From the NCBI GenBank assembly GCA_013400975.1, contig WBMZ01005505.1, forward strand, positions 124,001 through 188,000: a DNA stretch of 64,000 bases, in the 5' to 3' direction. The notes under the pieces are model-generated. The model was given only the letters and a program-made list of their open reading frames with translations. It made no database searches and was not told where the DNA came from. Both the position numbers and the translations under genes were made by a program. Shown here one piece after another: positions 13,056-25,400 of the stretch (positions are counted from its first letter, which is position 1; each line of letters begins with the position of its first letter). The stretch comes from Atrichornis clamosus. Lineage: Eukaryota; Chordata; Aves; Passeriformes; Menuridae.

Positions 13056-15900
13056 GTAGGAAACATGCAATGTGTTATTTGGTTTGAAACCATAAAAATT
13101 ACTTTTGTTTGTCGTGCTATGCTCTGCATGGTCTCAGGGTACTTTGCTGTGTAACTTGAATTTCAGATCCTTATGGCATGCGGTAGAAATGTTACAGTTG
13201 GGGTTTTTTTTCCTCCTTCTTCTTCTTATCTACATAAACAACATAACTTTGTCAGAAAATTGAAAATGTGCACTATGTCCCATCAGCTAAAATGGGCTGT
13301 CAGATAATGCTTTTTTTTTTCCTCTGTTGCATCAGATGAATGATGTAAATGGTTTTTGGCTTTGGAGTTTTTTGCAAGGCACTAGAGTAAATGATCAGAG
13401 TAGTAACATTTTTAACCTTATCTATCATACTGAAACATTTTTTCTGCCTCCAATAAAACATGTCAGAGTCGATTAAGGACATTCTTCAATGAGGTATAAT
13501 TCACAGATTTTAGTAGCGAATCCAAGAGCACTGAAGTATTAAAGAGGCTGTGAATACTTAATTACGGATATGTTGCCATCCTACCTTTTACTGAATTCCC
13601 TTAACACTTTGGTGCTCTGTATCTGAAAATGCTCTTTTCCTCTGATGGGGAAGTAAAAGGAAAAGCCAGGTACACTGGCAGAGCATATGTCACATTGTAT
13701 CTAGTGACAGTGCAGTGAGAGATACTGCTGTTCTAGTACATTCAGCTGTGCTTATCTGGTACATGAGTGCACATTACTTTCCATGGGCTTGGATCACTTT
13801 GGACAGTATCATTAAATGCCACGTCATTACCTGTTATGGAGTAGTGCTTTTGCTTGAAGTGCCTCCTGGGATACATGCAACAGTAGGAAGAATGATGGGT
13901 AAAGATGGAAGCAGCATTAAATTTTCAATGGAAACACTATTGACTTTGACTTTTCAGAAGCCTTATCTGTTAGATGGTGTTTGTCACAGAACCTGTAAAG
14001 CTGTGGATGTTCGTCAGTTGAAAGTTGCAGGCAGTTGAACGATATGGACAGGTGAAGGCTCCAGAGGGATCAGCTGGGCTAGCATCGAGCTGGAGGGGGT
14101 AAATTGAAGGTTTATTTATCCAATTCACTGTCAAGGTCAGCTTGCTGGAGAGCTGTCCTATGTGTGCTTACAAAATGCCAAAATCCTGGCAAATTGTCTG
14201 AAAGAGCCTCCAAATCACTGACCTTTGTACAGCTCACATCAACATGCCAGTGTCTCTTAACAGTATCCTTAGAGTACATTAAATAGTTTGTAAAATCAAG
14301 CTTTTAATGTCAGCAGAAGTAACTTTTTATTTTCAGCAATAAGGAAAAAATAAAAGATACCTAATGATGATAGAAAGAAACGTATGAAATAGAGAAGCTG
14401 TTTCTTCTGAAATGAGACTTTTAGCACCTACTGCTTTTTCAGAGCGTACTTCAGAGCATGTTTTAGAGAGGCTGTAGTTTCTTTTCCTTGCAAGATAAAA
14501 CATCTAAAACATTTGGATTTCTTTTTTTTCTTGCTTTGAAATATATGGTCTTTAGCATATTTCTATTGCAAAATCTAGGTTTGCCTTTAGCCTCCTTTAA
14601 CTCTCTCAGGTGAGTTACTCAGATTTGTAGCTAATTAGAGCTTAATTTATTCTTTTCATTAGTTATTGGGTTTCTCCTATATCTGTGTTACGTATCTGTT
14701 GGAAACAGGTCAAGTTTTTACTGATAACTAGATATCAGTAAATTATAGGTATCACTTTGGTAACTACGTAGTCTTTTAAAAGTGATTTTCTTTTTGTATA
14801 AAGGAATCCTTTAGCATATAAGGAGTATTACTCTCTGCATAATACCCACTCCTAGAATTTATATCAGGAAAAAAGTGGGATATACCTTATTTTACTGTGA
14901 AGCATGTACCTCTCTGTTCCAAAGCCATTTAAATTGTCTACACTTAACTAAAGTAGCATGAAAATAAAAACACAGCAGGCTTAACCATAATTGGCTTGGT
15001 CTTATAAAGGGGTAATGGTACATTTGGCTGTTTTAGTGAATGTGTTTCACTTGCTTTTTAGTAGGTCTTGTTTTCATTTAAATATACAAGACTCATCATA
15101 GCCAAATGAAAGACAGGTATGTGCTGATTTTCTGTTTTACATTTTGGTGTTTTCCAGTCTGCTTCTGGTTTTTTTTTTTCTCTTTTTCTTTTCTTTACTT
15201 TTTTCCCCTGCCCTTGTTTATTAATGAGATACTCAAGTGTTTTTCTGGATTAAACTTTGTAATTTCCTTTTTTTCTTCCCCTTATCTTTTGTTATGTCTC
15301 TGTGCAAGATCAATTTTCTGAGTAAGGCAGCTCAACTTGCATTTTCCCCAGAATGGAATATTAGTGCCAATGCACCATACAGCTCTTATGGCATGGGTGA
15401 AAATGGTGAAATTATTGCCTAGGAGTGGATGAAACGGAAAATCAATTTTAGCCTATTTTGAGAACCTTCATGTGCAACTCTCTTACTACGTTAAACTAAT
15501 TTCTAATTATACTAGCTTGTTAATGCAGAGTGTGTTACCAAATTTTATCAAAATCTATTTCAGTGTTTTGATACCCCTTGGTTGATATTTTATTAATAAA
15601 TGTATGCATCTGTGAACATTTTTAGAGTTTGTTGCAGAAATTTTTGTAAGAACAAAGAAAAAAATAAGCCCTTGAAGTTTCTGTAACTACAGCACAAATA
15701 TCAATTTTGGTGTATGTACTAGTTTTGAATATATATAATTCCTATTAATTTTATTACTTTCATGTAAATCATTGTTTAAGTACTTTTTAGGCCATGGAGA
15801 TTTTATATGATGGCTGCTAAGGGCTGCCTTTTGAGCCATAATATATGATCACGTGAATGTGCTGTAGTTCACAGATCACTGACTTGACAGAACTTTATGA

Positions 15901-16030
15901 TTATTTAATATTTATGTTACAATATTGCCCAGAGTCCCCAGACTTAGACAATGCCCTGTCACAGTGGGTGTTGTACAAACATCGATGTAGACATGATCAA
16001 TGTCTCAAGGAGCTCAGAGCTGTTGTAGTT
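15901..16030 (+). repeat. Ancient decayed amniote interspersed repeat
   Basis: The order of motifs matches a dispersed repeat that is common in turtles and crocodilians and present as old copies in birds. A TTATTTxxTATTTxTxTTACxATA start is followed by tgcccagagtccccag, then by a gggtgttgtacaaac core. A tgtctcaaggagctcagag stretch follows, equivalent to the usual ccaaggagcttacagtct end. Many substitutions separate it from the consensus I remember, so it is a very old insertion. The exact Repbase family name is not certain. The 62-codon ORF across it is incidental. Confidence 0.6.
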
Positions 16031-18255
16031 ATGAGGTCACGCTGAAATGAAGTTAAAGTCAGCATGAACTTTGCAAAAAAGTTTTGCAGTGTGCCAGTTT
16101 TGAAGTAGAAGAGATCAAATCAACGAGAGAGAGAGCAGAGACAAGGATTCCACCTTGTCTCTGTAACAAAGCAGAGCCTGCCTTTACTGTTGGTAAGCAC
16201 ACATTAAGAAGGAAAGCAAGGCTGAATTACGATACAGTGCCTTAGGGTACACACTGCATTTCAAATTCAGGTATTAGCCTATGTTTTATGTGCTTTGTAG
16301 TCTACTTTAATTGAAATTGCTGCATTTTCAGATTGAGACTGAGCAGATACAAGAAGGAAAAAGTATTTCCTAGACTGTGTCTGAATTGCATGATTGCTTC
16401 TCTGAACTTCTGGCAGTCAGATTTTTCAGTGTAAGGGTTAAGAGCTATGATTTACCTTGGGTTTGACAAAAAGAGAAAGTTTGTTTTTTGAGTCTGTGTC
16501 CTTTGCTGGAAATGTAGATCATGAAAATGGAAATACTATTGAACAGAGTGTGTGTCTCTCTTGGGCTATATTTTCAGTTTAAACTTTGCCTCTATGTGCC
16601 ATTAATTAATAGAAAATTAATGCAGAGTAGAGATACAGAGCTGCCATTTTTTTTTACCCTTCAAGTTTCTTCTTACTTCTTTCCTCTTGATCTGGTTTTT
16701 AGATACTGAGCAGGGAAGAGTCCCTTTGGATTTTTTATTTATTTATTATTTTTTTGCTGTTGAAACCAGCAGGAATCGGTAAAAACTCCTTGATGTCCTA
16801 ATATTCCTCCAGCGGAGTGGGAGCTTCCCTGCCTCTAACTAAGAAGTTAAATGTTTATGATGAAATGGAGAGGATTTCTTCTATTGTTCAAATATACTTT
16901 ATTTACTATTTCTTCTGATTTACACTAAACTGTAAGTAATTACTCTTCAGACTCCAAGTTGCTTTGGCACTAATTTAAAACATACCATTTTTTGCAGTAA
17001 CTCTTACTTTGTAATATTTTAGTGACAACAAAATATGTATAAGGAATCTTGAACTAGCAATAATATTATCTTTTAGGGGAGTCTTGGTTAAACAGAGGGA
17101 GGAAATTGCCTTGTAGTGTCCTCTGGATGTTGGAAGTGAATTATAGCAGCTCTGAGGATAACTGGGTTGGCTCCTTTCTATTTTTTATAACCAACCCATT
17201 GACTTCTACCCACAAAATTTCATGTGTTTTTCAGCTCTTCCTCTTATTCTTGCAGACGACTATCTGGATCATTAAGAGTTGGGTTCAGACTTGAGACACA
17301 AACATGGTTTCTGGAGGCAGCATTTTGCTGCAGGCCATCTCACTGCTTTCATTAGCTGGTGCTGGGTGTGGGATATGGGTTTTGGTAGGAGGAGCTCAAG
17401 GGCAAGCAATACTGGCAGAACACCTAGTCCTGCTCAGTTTGCTTGTGGCTGTTCACAGGTCTAAAAGACTGGTTCAGCAGTCCATGCTGTCACACAGCAT
17501 AGCCAAGTTTCCCTTTTACATGCATGATCCGTGTGTTCATCTGTGGAACTGTAGAGAAACTTCTGTGCCTGCCTGATGACCACTATAGATTCTGCAACCC
17601 AGGGGTCTCAAAATAACACAAAACATCTGAGCCAAAAAGAGTGATACTTCTGTTGTTTCCCCTCCCTGTGAAAGGTTAGGATACTTAGTTTGTTCTCCCC
17701 TTAAGTTCAGATGGAACAGGCTCCTATGACCTATCACACATTCCTCCCCTTGTGGTTGCTTCTGACTTTCTCCAAGTGCAACTCAGCTCTCAATGAGCTT
17801 GGAGCTCTCTTTAAGTACAGAGGCACTGTTGTCTGAGAACACTTTCCTTTTGCAATGGCACCTTTTTAGGCCTGGTATTTATAGACCAAAAGGGCAGTGT
17901 ACAACACCTGAACTAAGGAATTTTGTCTCTCCTGCAGCAGCCAGCAGTGTTCTGTGAACTCTTGCATTGGTGATGTAATCTTTGAAAGTCGATGGTGGTT
18001 TGAGCACCTTAGTGTGCTCCTTTTGCTTGGAAGTCTGCAGAGGTTTGAATAACAGATTATATAAGCACAATGGCTTTTAGAGCATGAGGCCATAGTAATA
18101 GGGCCATCATGAACACGCTGAGGTATCTGTCCTAATAATGCACCATAAAATTAATATGTTCTTGTGCAGTAGTTGCTGAGGGTGGCTGCTTCTTTGCAGA
18201 TCAATTCGATATATTGCTCTGTCTGTACAGAACTTACACCATTCATTTTCTGTAG
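16031..18255. other. Unique sequence without a firm gene
   Basis: A (GA)-rich run lies near 16122-16136. A strong-looking splice acceptor (gctcttcctcttattcttgcag) ends near 17255, but the following frames stop without a convincing donor. A 90-codon + strand ORF at 17304-17576 has a hydrophobic leucine-rich start but no recognisable domain. I see no repeat family here. Confidence 0.5.
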
Positions 18256-18330
18256 TTAAAGAAGCAGACATTCTGGATTGTACGATGGAATTTGATGATT
18301 TTGATAATCCATTAACCTTTAAAATACGAG
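18256..18330 (+). CDS. Candidate internal coding exon, unknown gene (best exon-like segment)
   Basis: The 75-nt segment is flanked by a good acceptor (accattcattttctgtag) and a near-consensus donor (CGAG|gtaagt). Only one frame is open. It starts with two bases that finish a codon, reads KEADILDCTMEFDDFDNPL and continues for five more residues. It ends one base into a codon. The acidic, aromatic-rich reading is unlike the chance frames around it. Its phase fits the end of 7979-8084 before it and the start of 32317-32402 after it. I do not recognise the protein. It could be an exon of a gene with large introns, or a cryptic pair. Confidence 0.4.
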
Positions 18331-18974
18331 GTAAGTACCATGCTGAAAAGAGACCTTAGTATGAATTTGAGAACATTTGATGAAAGGTCTGAATTTAATA
18401 TTAGATATTATTGTCTGAGCCAGCTGGGGTTTTCTTTGTAGCTTTCACATCATTGAATGTATCCTCATCATACAAGTTCTTTTCTTAATATGCAATTTTA
18501 TTTCACGACAAATCCGCCAAATGTAGAGGTATTAGACAATTACTGTTCAAGAATTTAGGAAATGGGAGAGATTAACTGCAATGATTATGGAATGTGAAGA
18601 TCTTAATTTCTTGAACTAAACAAGGAACAATTGATACCTCATGTCTTTAATGCACCAAAAAAAAAAAAAAGTGTATATGAAGCTTTGGAACTGGACTTAA
18701 TCTACTTCACATACACAAAGTGTGATGGATGCATCAGTTTCTTCATTATCAGAGAAATATGTCCTACATCCCTAGGTGAAATATCATCAGGGTTAGTGAG
18801 GCCAAAAGAAGTTGCGCTATGCACAGTGAATCTTTGTTTCTTGAAACAAGTTCATTGGACTGATGCTTTCATTAAAAAAATAACAAAAAAAACCCCACAA
18901 AAGAAACAACCAAAAACCCCCAGCCCACTGGCTATTGAGGAATCCATTGACTGCAGGTGGCTAGAGGCTGCTGC

Positions 18975-19400
18975 AGGCTGAGTCTGGGTGGGACCCCCAG
19001 GCGAGAGCCCATGACCTGCTGGTGAGGGATAGCCAGGGCCAGGGCAGGGGCTGAGAGAAAGATCCCAGACTACAGAGCTTTAGATTGTAAGGGGATAAAA
19101 CCCCAGGTGTTCCTTTGTTTGGGGCCTCCCCTTGGAGGCACCAGTTTGGGTTGTTTCTTGTTACTGCACTGTCATTCCATTGTCTAAAGCATCCAGAGCT
19201 CTGACACTCGGCTATGGATACTTGGAGACGAGCTGGGGAGGAGACCTGGCCTGGCTGTGAGTGGGGTGTGTGGAGCCAGGTGGGACCCACAGGGTCAGTG
19301 GAGCCTGTGAAGGGCCCTTGGTCCTGGCAGTGTCAGTCTGGGATAATGGGAGTGGCTCCTGGATGGACAGGCAGGAAATTTTCCTTAACACAACTTCTGT
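18975..19400 (+). mobile_element. LTR-like GC-rich segment, probable solo LTR or fragment of an avian endogenous retrovirus
   Basis: A roughly 425-base GC-rich block sits abruptly in AT-rich DNA behind an A/C-rich tract (about 18868-18925). It contains a TATA-like ggggataaaa (19091-19100), then gtgttcctttgtttggggcc and a cctccccttggaggca inverted repeat. Next comes a tgcactgtcattccattgtc stretch where LTRs of this kind carry their polyadenylation region. A G-rich leader-like end follows. This order resembles U3-R-U5 of passerine LTRs. No gag, pol or env follows, and clear terminal TG...CA ends and target-site duplications were not found. The family is not named. Confidence 0.45.
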
Positions 19401-22400
19401 GATTAGTGCCAGTTTTCACCCAGACCAAACTAATAACTTTGTTTTATCAGATAGACCTGTATCTACCGACAGTGTGGAGCTGGGACTGAACAAGGGAGAA
19501 ATTCAGATCTGTAGGTGAAGAATCAGGATATGCATCCATCTATTTCTGATTTCAGGAAAAATCAAATGACAGATACATATACACTTTGAAGGACTACATG
19601 TTTTATGACACAGAGAGTCTCAGAAGAGACTATTTGAACATTATAACTTTATGCCTAACTGTGGTGCTGTCAAGACAAAGCATAATGTTTTCACATCTAA
19701 AATTTAACTACACTGTATTTATTGTTTTGCTCAAGAACATTAAAGGAATCTTATCTGTCAACATACAAGAGCAATGAATGAACAACTTAAATTACAAGAG
19801 TAAATTAAATGTCAACTTTATTTCACCAAAACAGGCTGTTCCTTTCTGTTAGCAGAGGTTATAACCACTGTCTTGAAATATTTGCTGTTGAAAAATGATT
19901 GACAAGTGTGGACAGAAGTGTGTAAATCCAGCAGGTTTTTAATTTACTTGATTACCATATTTATTGCAAGCATACGGGTGAGTTTAAAAAGTAAGTTCAT
20001 TGTTGTACTATGTTAAATCTCCTGCATTCACTGTAGTTTCAAACTTTACTGCTCTCTCTATTCTCATATTGGCCATGTTGTTGTAACTGGAGCATAGCTC
20101 TGTGTTTTATTTTATAATAGTAAATCACTGAGACCAGTGAAAATGTAAAAAACCCTAATAGATAAAAAAGATATATAGTTTTGGCTTAGAGTGTATGATC
20201 TATTTCTCCAAAGTATTTTGAAGACCTCTTCAAATTCTGTGTGTGCTTATAAATTGCCTGTTATTAAAATAACTCTTTTAGGTGTAACAAAAAAGAAAGC
20301 AAAAGAAGTTATAAAATAGTGTACAAATTGCTGTTGAAACCTTCCTCACCTGTATGTCTGTATTTGTTTGCTGGTCTTTGAGGACAGAGATTTCTTGGAC
20401 CAAGACTATATGCAGCTGTATACAGGGATTAGAGAATTATAGTTCTTAGGAAAGGTTCAGAAAGACATAACAGATAAGTGAAATGTTATTTCACAAGGTC
20501 TGCTTCGTTGTGTGGGATATTTCTCCTTGACGGGTACATATAAAAGTGTTTATCTAATGTATCCACACTGTGTATAGTGAAAGAAAAGGGAGTAACAGGT
20601 CTTTATCAAAACTATTCACATGGAAGGGCATGATGTAGCATAAACCAAAGGAAGAGTTTATTTGTGGCAAAATTATGGGCAGCTCTCATGCCTTTCATCT
20701 CCAACAAATGCATGTTGGCCTGTGTTGTGTTCATAAATGAGTGCTCTGCCTGCCTGGAATATGGACTCCTAGAATCAAACAACTTGAACTGGATGAAAAA
20801 TGAGAGGGCTAAAAATTATTCTGCTAAAGAAAGGCAGTATTTATCCTTGTGGTCAGAGCTATATGAGAAAAGCCCTCAATCTGCAATCTTCAATATATCT
20901 GTGCTGGGAGAAGATAAAAGAATTGCTAATTGAGTTTACAATATGTAAGACTCTGGGCTATGTAAGGATAGCTTATCATTACCTCTCTGTTGTCAGTAGT
21001 AAATCTAACTGCTTCTGTGGTCTAGAAAGTCTTCCCATAAAATGAGGGTCCAGTATTTTTTGAGCCAAGATGTTCTCTCTCCAGCATATGTCAGAAATAG
21101 TGACATAAGACAGAAACTCTCATAATACTAGCCATGAACCAAAAGGAATGTGTCTTGTTAACAACTTTGGAAAGATCCAGTTCTCAGTGTAACTGCCTTC
21201 TAGCAGCTACATGGAAGAGAGGATAAAAATTATAAAATATAACCATGATGTATTTTCCTGATGAAGCAATAGTTTATAATGATAGTCTCTATAAAGTTAA
21301 TTTTTACTTGAACAGAGCTGAGCTTAATGGTTTTCAATTATACTAATTTGAGTCATGGGTTTAGTTCATGTGGATTTTGCAACCCCTGGGTTTTGCTTTT
21401 ATGTCTTCTCCTTTAAATGCTTGGCTTCTTTTTTGGTGTTATGCCCTTCCCATTCTCTTTTAGCAGGGAACATCAGGCAGTGATGGGATGGCTCCATCCC
21501 CTTCCATTTGCATCAGAATTTAATCTTCTGTGAGGAAGAAGATTAAACATGTAATTTGAAAATAAGGTCTCATGTTTCAAATGGCTTTGTCATCGAGCAT
21601 ATGCTCACGGAAGAATGTCCGAAAGTATGTCGCCTTTCTCCGACAGAGGTTGAAATCTCTACTTCACCTAAATTTTTCTAAGGCTTTCTCTGCATTGGCA
21701 AGGAATTAGGCTCCTTATAAATGCATCAGTTAAACTGATTTGTGCTGAGGCTTCATATCTGCAGTATGTTTGAGGATTTTTTATTTTAGTAAAAGTTGGT
21801 GTGATCACTGGAACCAAATGACCCCATCATGTCTACATTTGGGGATGACTGAAAAAACAATCATTGGTTTGCACCTTTTACTCACATTGAATGATGGAGC
21901 ACATCTGGTACACATCTGTGGAAGGGCTTCTGTTTTTTTTTTTCCCTACCAAAGGAATCTGGAATCAGGTTATCAAAACAGTTTTATTAATGAAGCCAAC
22001 TACAATAAGAGGAAGTAAATACAATCAAAGCTGTGCCACTGTTCTGGACTGGAATGCTGGGGTAGGCACAGCATGGAATGATGTGCCTGAACAGAGGGTG
22101 AGCCAGTATTTATTACATTTTTGCCCATCATGCCTTTCTGACAGTACTGGCAAATATATAATGTATGCCATTTCTTTCTGATTTTTCATTTGTTTGTATT
22201 ACAAATTCTATGTTTTTTCTCCACTGTCTTGCTCCTTTTTATCTTTTTTTTTCCTAACTTCACCCCTAATCTTCCTGAGTGAGGAGGTGGCTGCCGCAGG
22301 CTGTGGCTCCAATGTCTTCATTCAAGCCTGGAGTTGGCCAGTGGTGGCCATAAACCCAGTGGCCACTGTTTTTTCAGAGTGTACATTGCATTAAAGACAC

Positions 22401-25400
22401 CTGAGAACCTTTGTGGCTCTGCCCATCACGCAATTTGAGAAATTGTGGTGTATTCATTTATTGATTTAAATGATCTTGGTCTCAGCTTTCCTGTTTAGAA
22501 AGGATATATTAAGTGGTATGGAATCAAAAGAAAAAGGAAAGTCAGTCCCCTCATACAGATGTGACTGCAGAGGTATTGTCACTCTCTCGGTGTGGGGAGG
22601 CTTTTGGTTGCTGGGCAAAGGTCTGGTTAAGATCTCTAGTCAGAGGTGTCTGCAAGTCTTAAGCTCAGCTTTTGTCCTTCCTTGTTACAAAACCTTTCTA
22701 ATGCCATAAGCAACATCTATTACATAGTTTCAGAAAATAATTTGCTACTTAGTCGCATTTTTATTCCATGTTTCCTTAGAAGTATGCTTTTTGCCTCATA
22801 AAAAATGTTAATAAATTCTATCATTATAATTTGCTTTGATGGCATATTTAAGGGTATGTCCTCATGGAATGTCTCTTGGAGAGATGATACCCTAGAAAGA
22901 ATATGTCTAGACTGGACAGTATTGTCTGACCTCATTAGCCAGCAGTCCAGGGAGCAATTGCAAAAGACCTAGATTGCAGTAAAACCTTGTTTCTCTCCAA
23001 GACAGGCAGTAGATTTTATGACTGGGGTGTCACCTTGGTTGTGTCCTGGAGCTTTCAATCTGCAACACATGGACAAGCCTTGAACAGGCACTGTGTCAAG
23101 CAAATAGCATCAGAGTTTGTCATGGGTGCCATGGTTTATTACTTTCTTGATGAAATGGGCATTTGTCCAGTAAGAACTTGAGTTGTACCTCTGATTTATT
23201 TTGCCTGAACTATTTAAGTTGCCCTACCTGGTGCAAATTTGGACTGAATTTGTACTACAGGGGAAAGGCTCCACATCTACTTTTTATGTAACTGTAATCT
23301 TCAATCCATGGTTGGCTAAAACATTAGATGTGTTCACCGACCTCTTTGACATCAATAAGAATATAGTATCTAAATCAGTTAAGATTCCATTTATTCATAT
23401 ACATTATATGCATTTTAATATCGACAAGACAGTTCTTATCATTAAAAGGATCTTGGATGTAATGTTTTCAAATTGTTACCATAATAGTTCATTACATGCT
23501 GGATCCGTTTTGAGTGTCATAAATTGTAGCAACTGATGGAAAAAGAAAGAGCAGCAGTTAGAGAACTACAAAGAAATAATTTTAAAAATAGGTTAAATAG
23601 TGTTTACTGTTAAAAAGGGGACAGGTATATGACAATTTTGAATTACTTTTTACTCATTTCTTAAGTTTAGCTGAGCTCCATATCAATTAATTGGGGTGGA
23701 GAGTGGGCTGTACTTTTGGGCTGCAGACTCATCTAATGTTGAGAACTCATGGTAACTGTTGCTTTTATTTTGTGGAGAGATCTTTTTGTCCTAATCCAGT
23801 TTGTATTGTCTTTCCTGAAAATATTTAGACTTGCTCCATTTAAAATGTATAAAGAAGAAATAATCATGTTTCTGATAAATAGCATCTTTCAAACAGCACA
23901 TTTACTTTTTGCTTGTATAATTTCTTTGAATGATGTATTAAAATCCGAAGTCCTATTTTCTTAAATATGATCTAACTTGTAATGCAGATCAATATGTATC
24001 AATACAACCTTTAAGACAAACTATATATATTTGGCTTTCAACTTCAAGGTATCCTTTTTACTGGGTGAACGAATAAACTCAACAACTGAAATGTTATTAA
24101 TACATTTTTCCAGTATTTTTGGGCTAAAACTTAACTTGAACTACACAGATAAAATGCTCTAATCATTTTAAATATTTATCTTGGTGTTTGAAGAAACCAA
24201 AGTTAGAAAACAGATTTGGGTTTTTGGTTGGTGCTTTGTTGTTGGGTTTTTGTTTTGCTTTAGTTTTTTTTAGTAGCTGAAGGCAATTATATCTTTATTG
24301 ACCCTCTGCATTCACCCCCTCCTTCAATGTCAGGTACTTGCTTATTATTATCAACATGACATCTCCTTTCTTTGAAAGGTTGTCCGTCACACTTTGAATC
24401 ACCTCTCTCCATGGTTACATTTTCTAATCAGTTCACATGATTGAGCCTACATCAAGTGATGCTTTACTTAATTCCTTTCCGTTTGTGTGGTGTGATTCTT
24501 GGAGGGACTCTCGTCAAAATTTTGGAGGGCCCTGTCAGTTTGAAAAGAACATGACCTTTAAATTGTATCAGTATGTTTGCTGGTGCATAAGGGAAAGGAA
24601 AAGGTTTGTAGTGATGGAAAACCACTCTAAAAATGAAAAGTAATTCACTCAGAAGCAACATGCATAGGAAGTTAATTTGTTTATATTTAACTGATTTTAA
24701 AAAGAATAAGGAGGATATGTTCTTTTAGGAAAAAGGGATCCAAACAGTGTGTCCTTAAAGTTGGCTTAGAAAATGTTATCTATTGTTCTTGCTTTTCTGC
24801 ATTTATAATAGATAAAAGTAAAAACATTCAAACATGACAGAATAAAGGTGTAATTTTTTAAAATTATCAAAGCTGTTACTTTGCTGCATTTTCATAAGTA
24901 TATCTGTGGGCACGTTATAATTAGTAATTGACAATGCTAATTTTTGTGCAGTCTGTCACTGACTAAAGTAGCAGAGTTAGATTTTATGTGGGTATAAATA
25001 TGCATGCATTTATGTGTGTGTGAGAGGATACTTCAAGTTAACATAGAATTTTGTATTATGAATGCAGGAAGTCTGAATACAAGGAAAATTCGTCTGGAAT
25101 GCCTACCATGGATGGTTGAGGAATATAATATAGATGTATGCTGGTGGAGCTGAGCAATGCTGGGAACTTTATTAAGTTTACAACCTTTATTGAGTATAAA
25201 AACTGTGGATGGTCAAATACCCTGCATAACTGAATCAGGGATATTGACTCTTATCTCCTTTCCCCTAAGCTTTGAGGTATGTTACTCTTAAGCAGCTTTT
25301 ACATGTCAAAATGAGTAGTTTCACTGAAGCTGTTGAAGTCTGTTTTGCCATGGATTTATATCTTATGATTACTTGATTTTGATATCCAGAAGCTGTTTGT

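Larger units (their letters stand above)
5900..15900. other. Unique AT-rich sequence with scattered short ORFs
   Basis: No repeat family or known gene is recognised. One good splice-bounded open segment lies at 7979-8084. Between 8366 and 9600 three + strand ORFs (94, 81 and 99 codons) follow each other, but their K/N/T/Q-rich readings reflect A-rich DNA and none is recognised. 7040-7150 has several TAAT-type homeodomain-like cores and could be regulatory. A small GC-richer patch at 12940-13050 is described separately. The rest shows only homopolymer runs. Confidence 0.55.

Noticed and set aside
17256..17340. Possible exon after a very strong acceptor at about 17255
   Set aside because: No convincing donor follows before stops in the available frames.
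17304..17576. 90-codon ORF with a hydrophobic leucine-rich start, signal-peptide-like
   Set aside because: No domain follows, no promoter or splice support, and the DNA is not otherwise gene-like.
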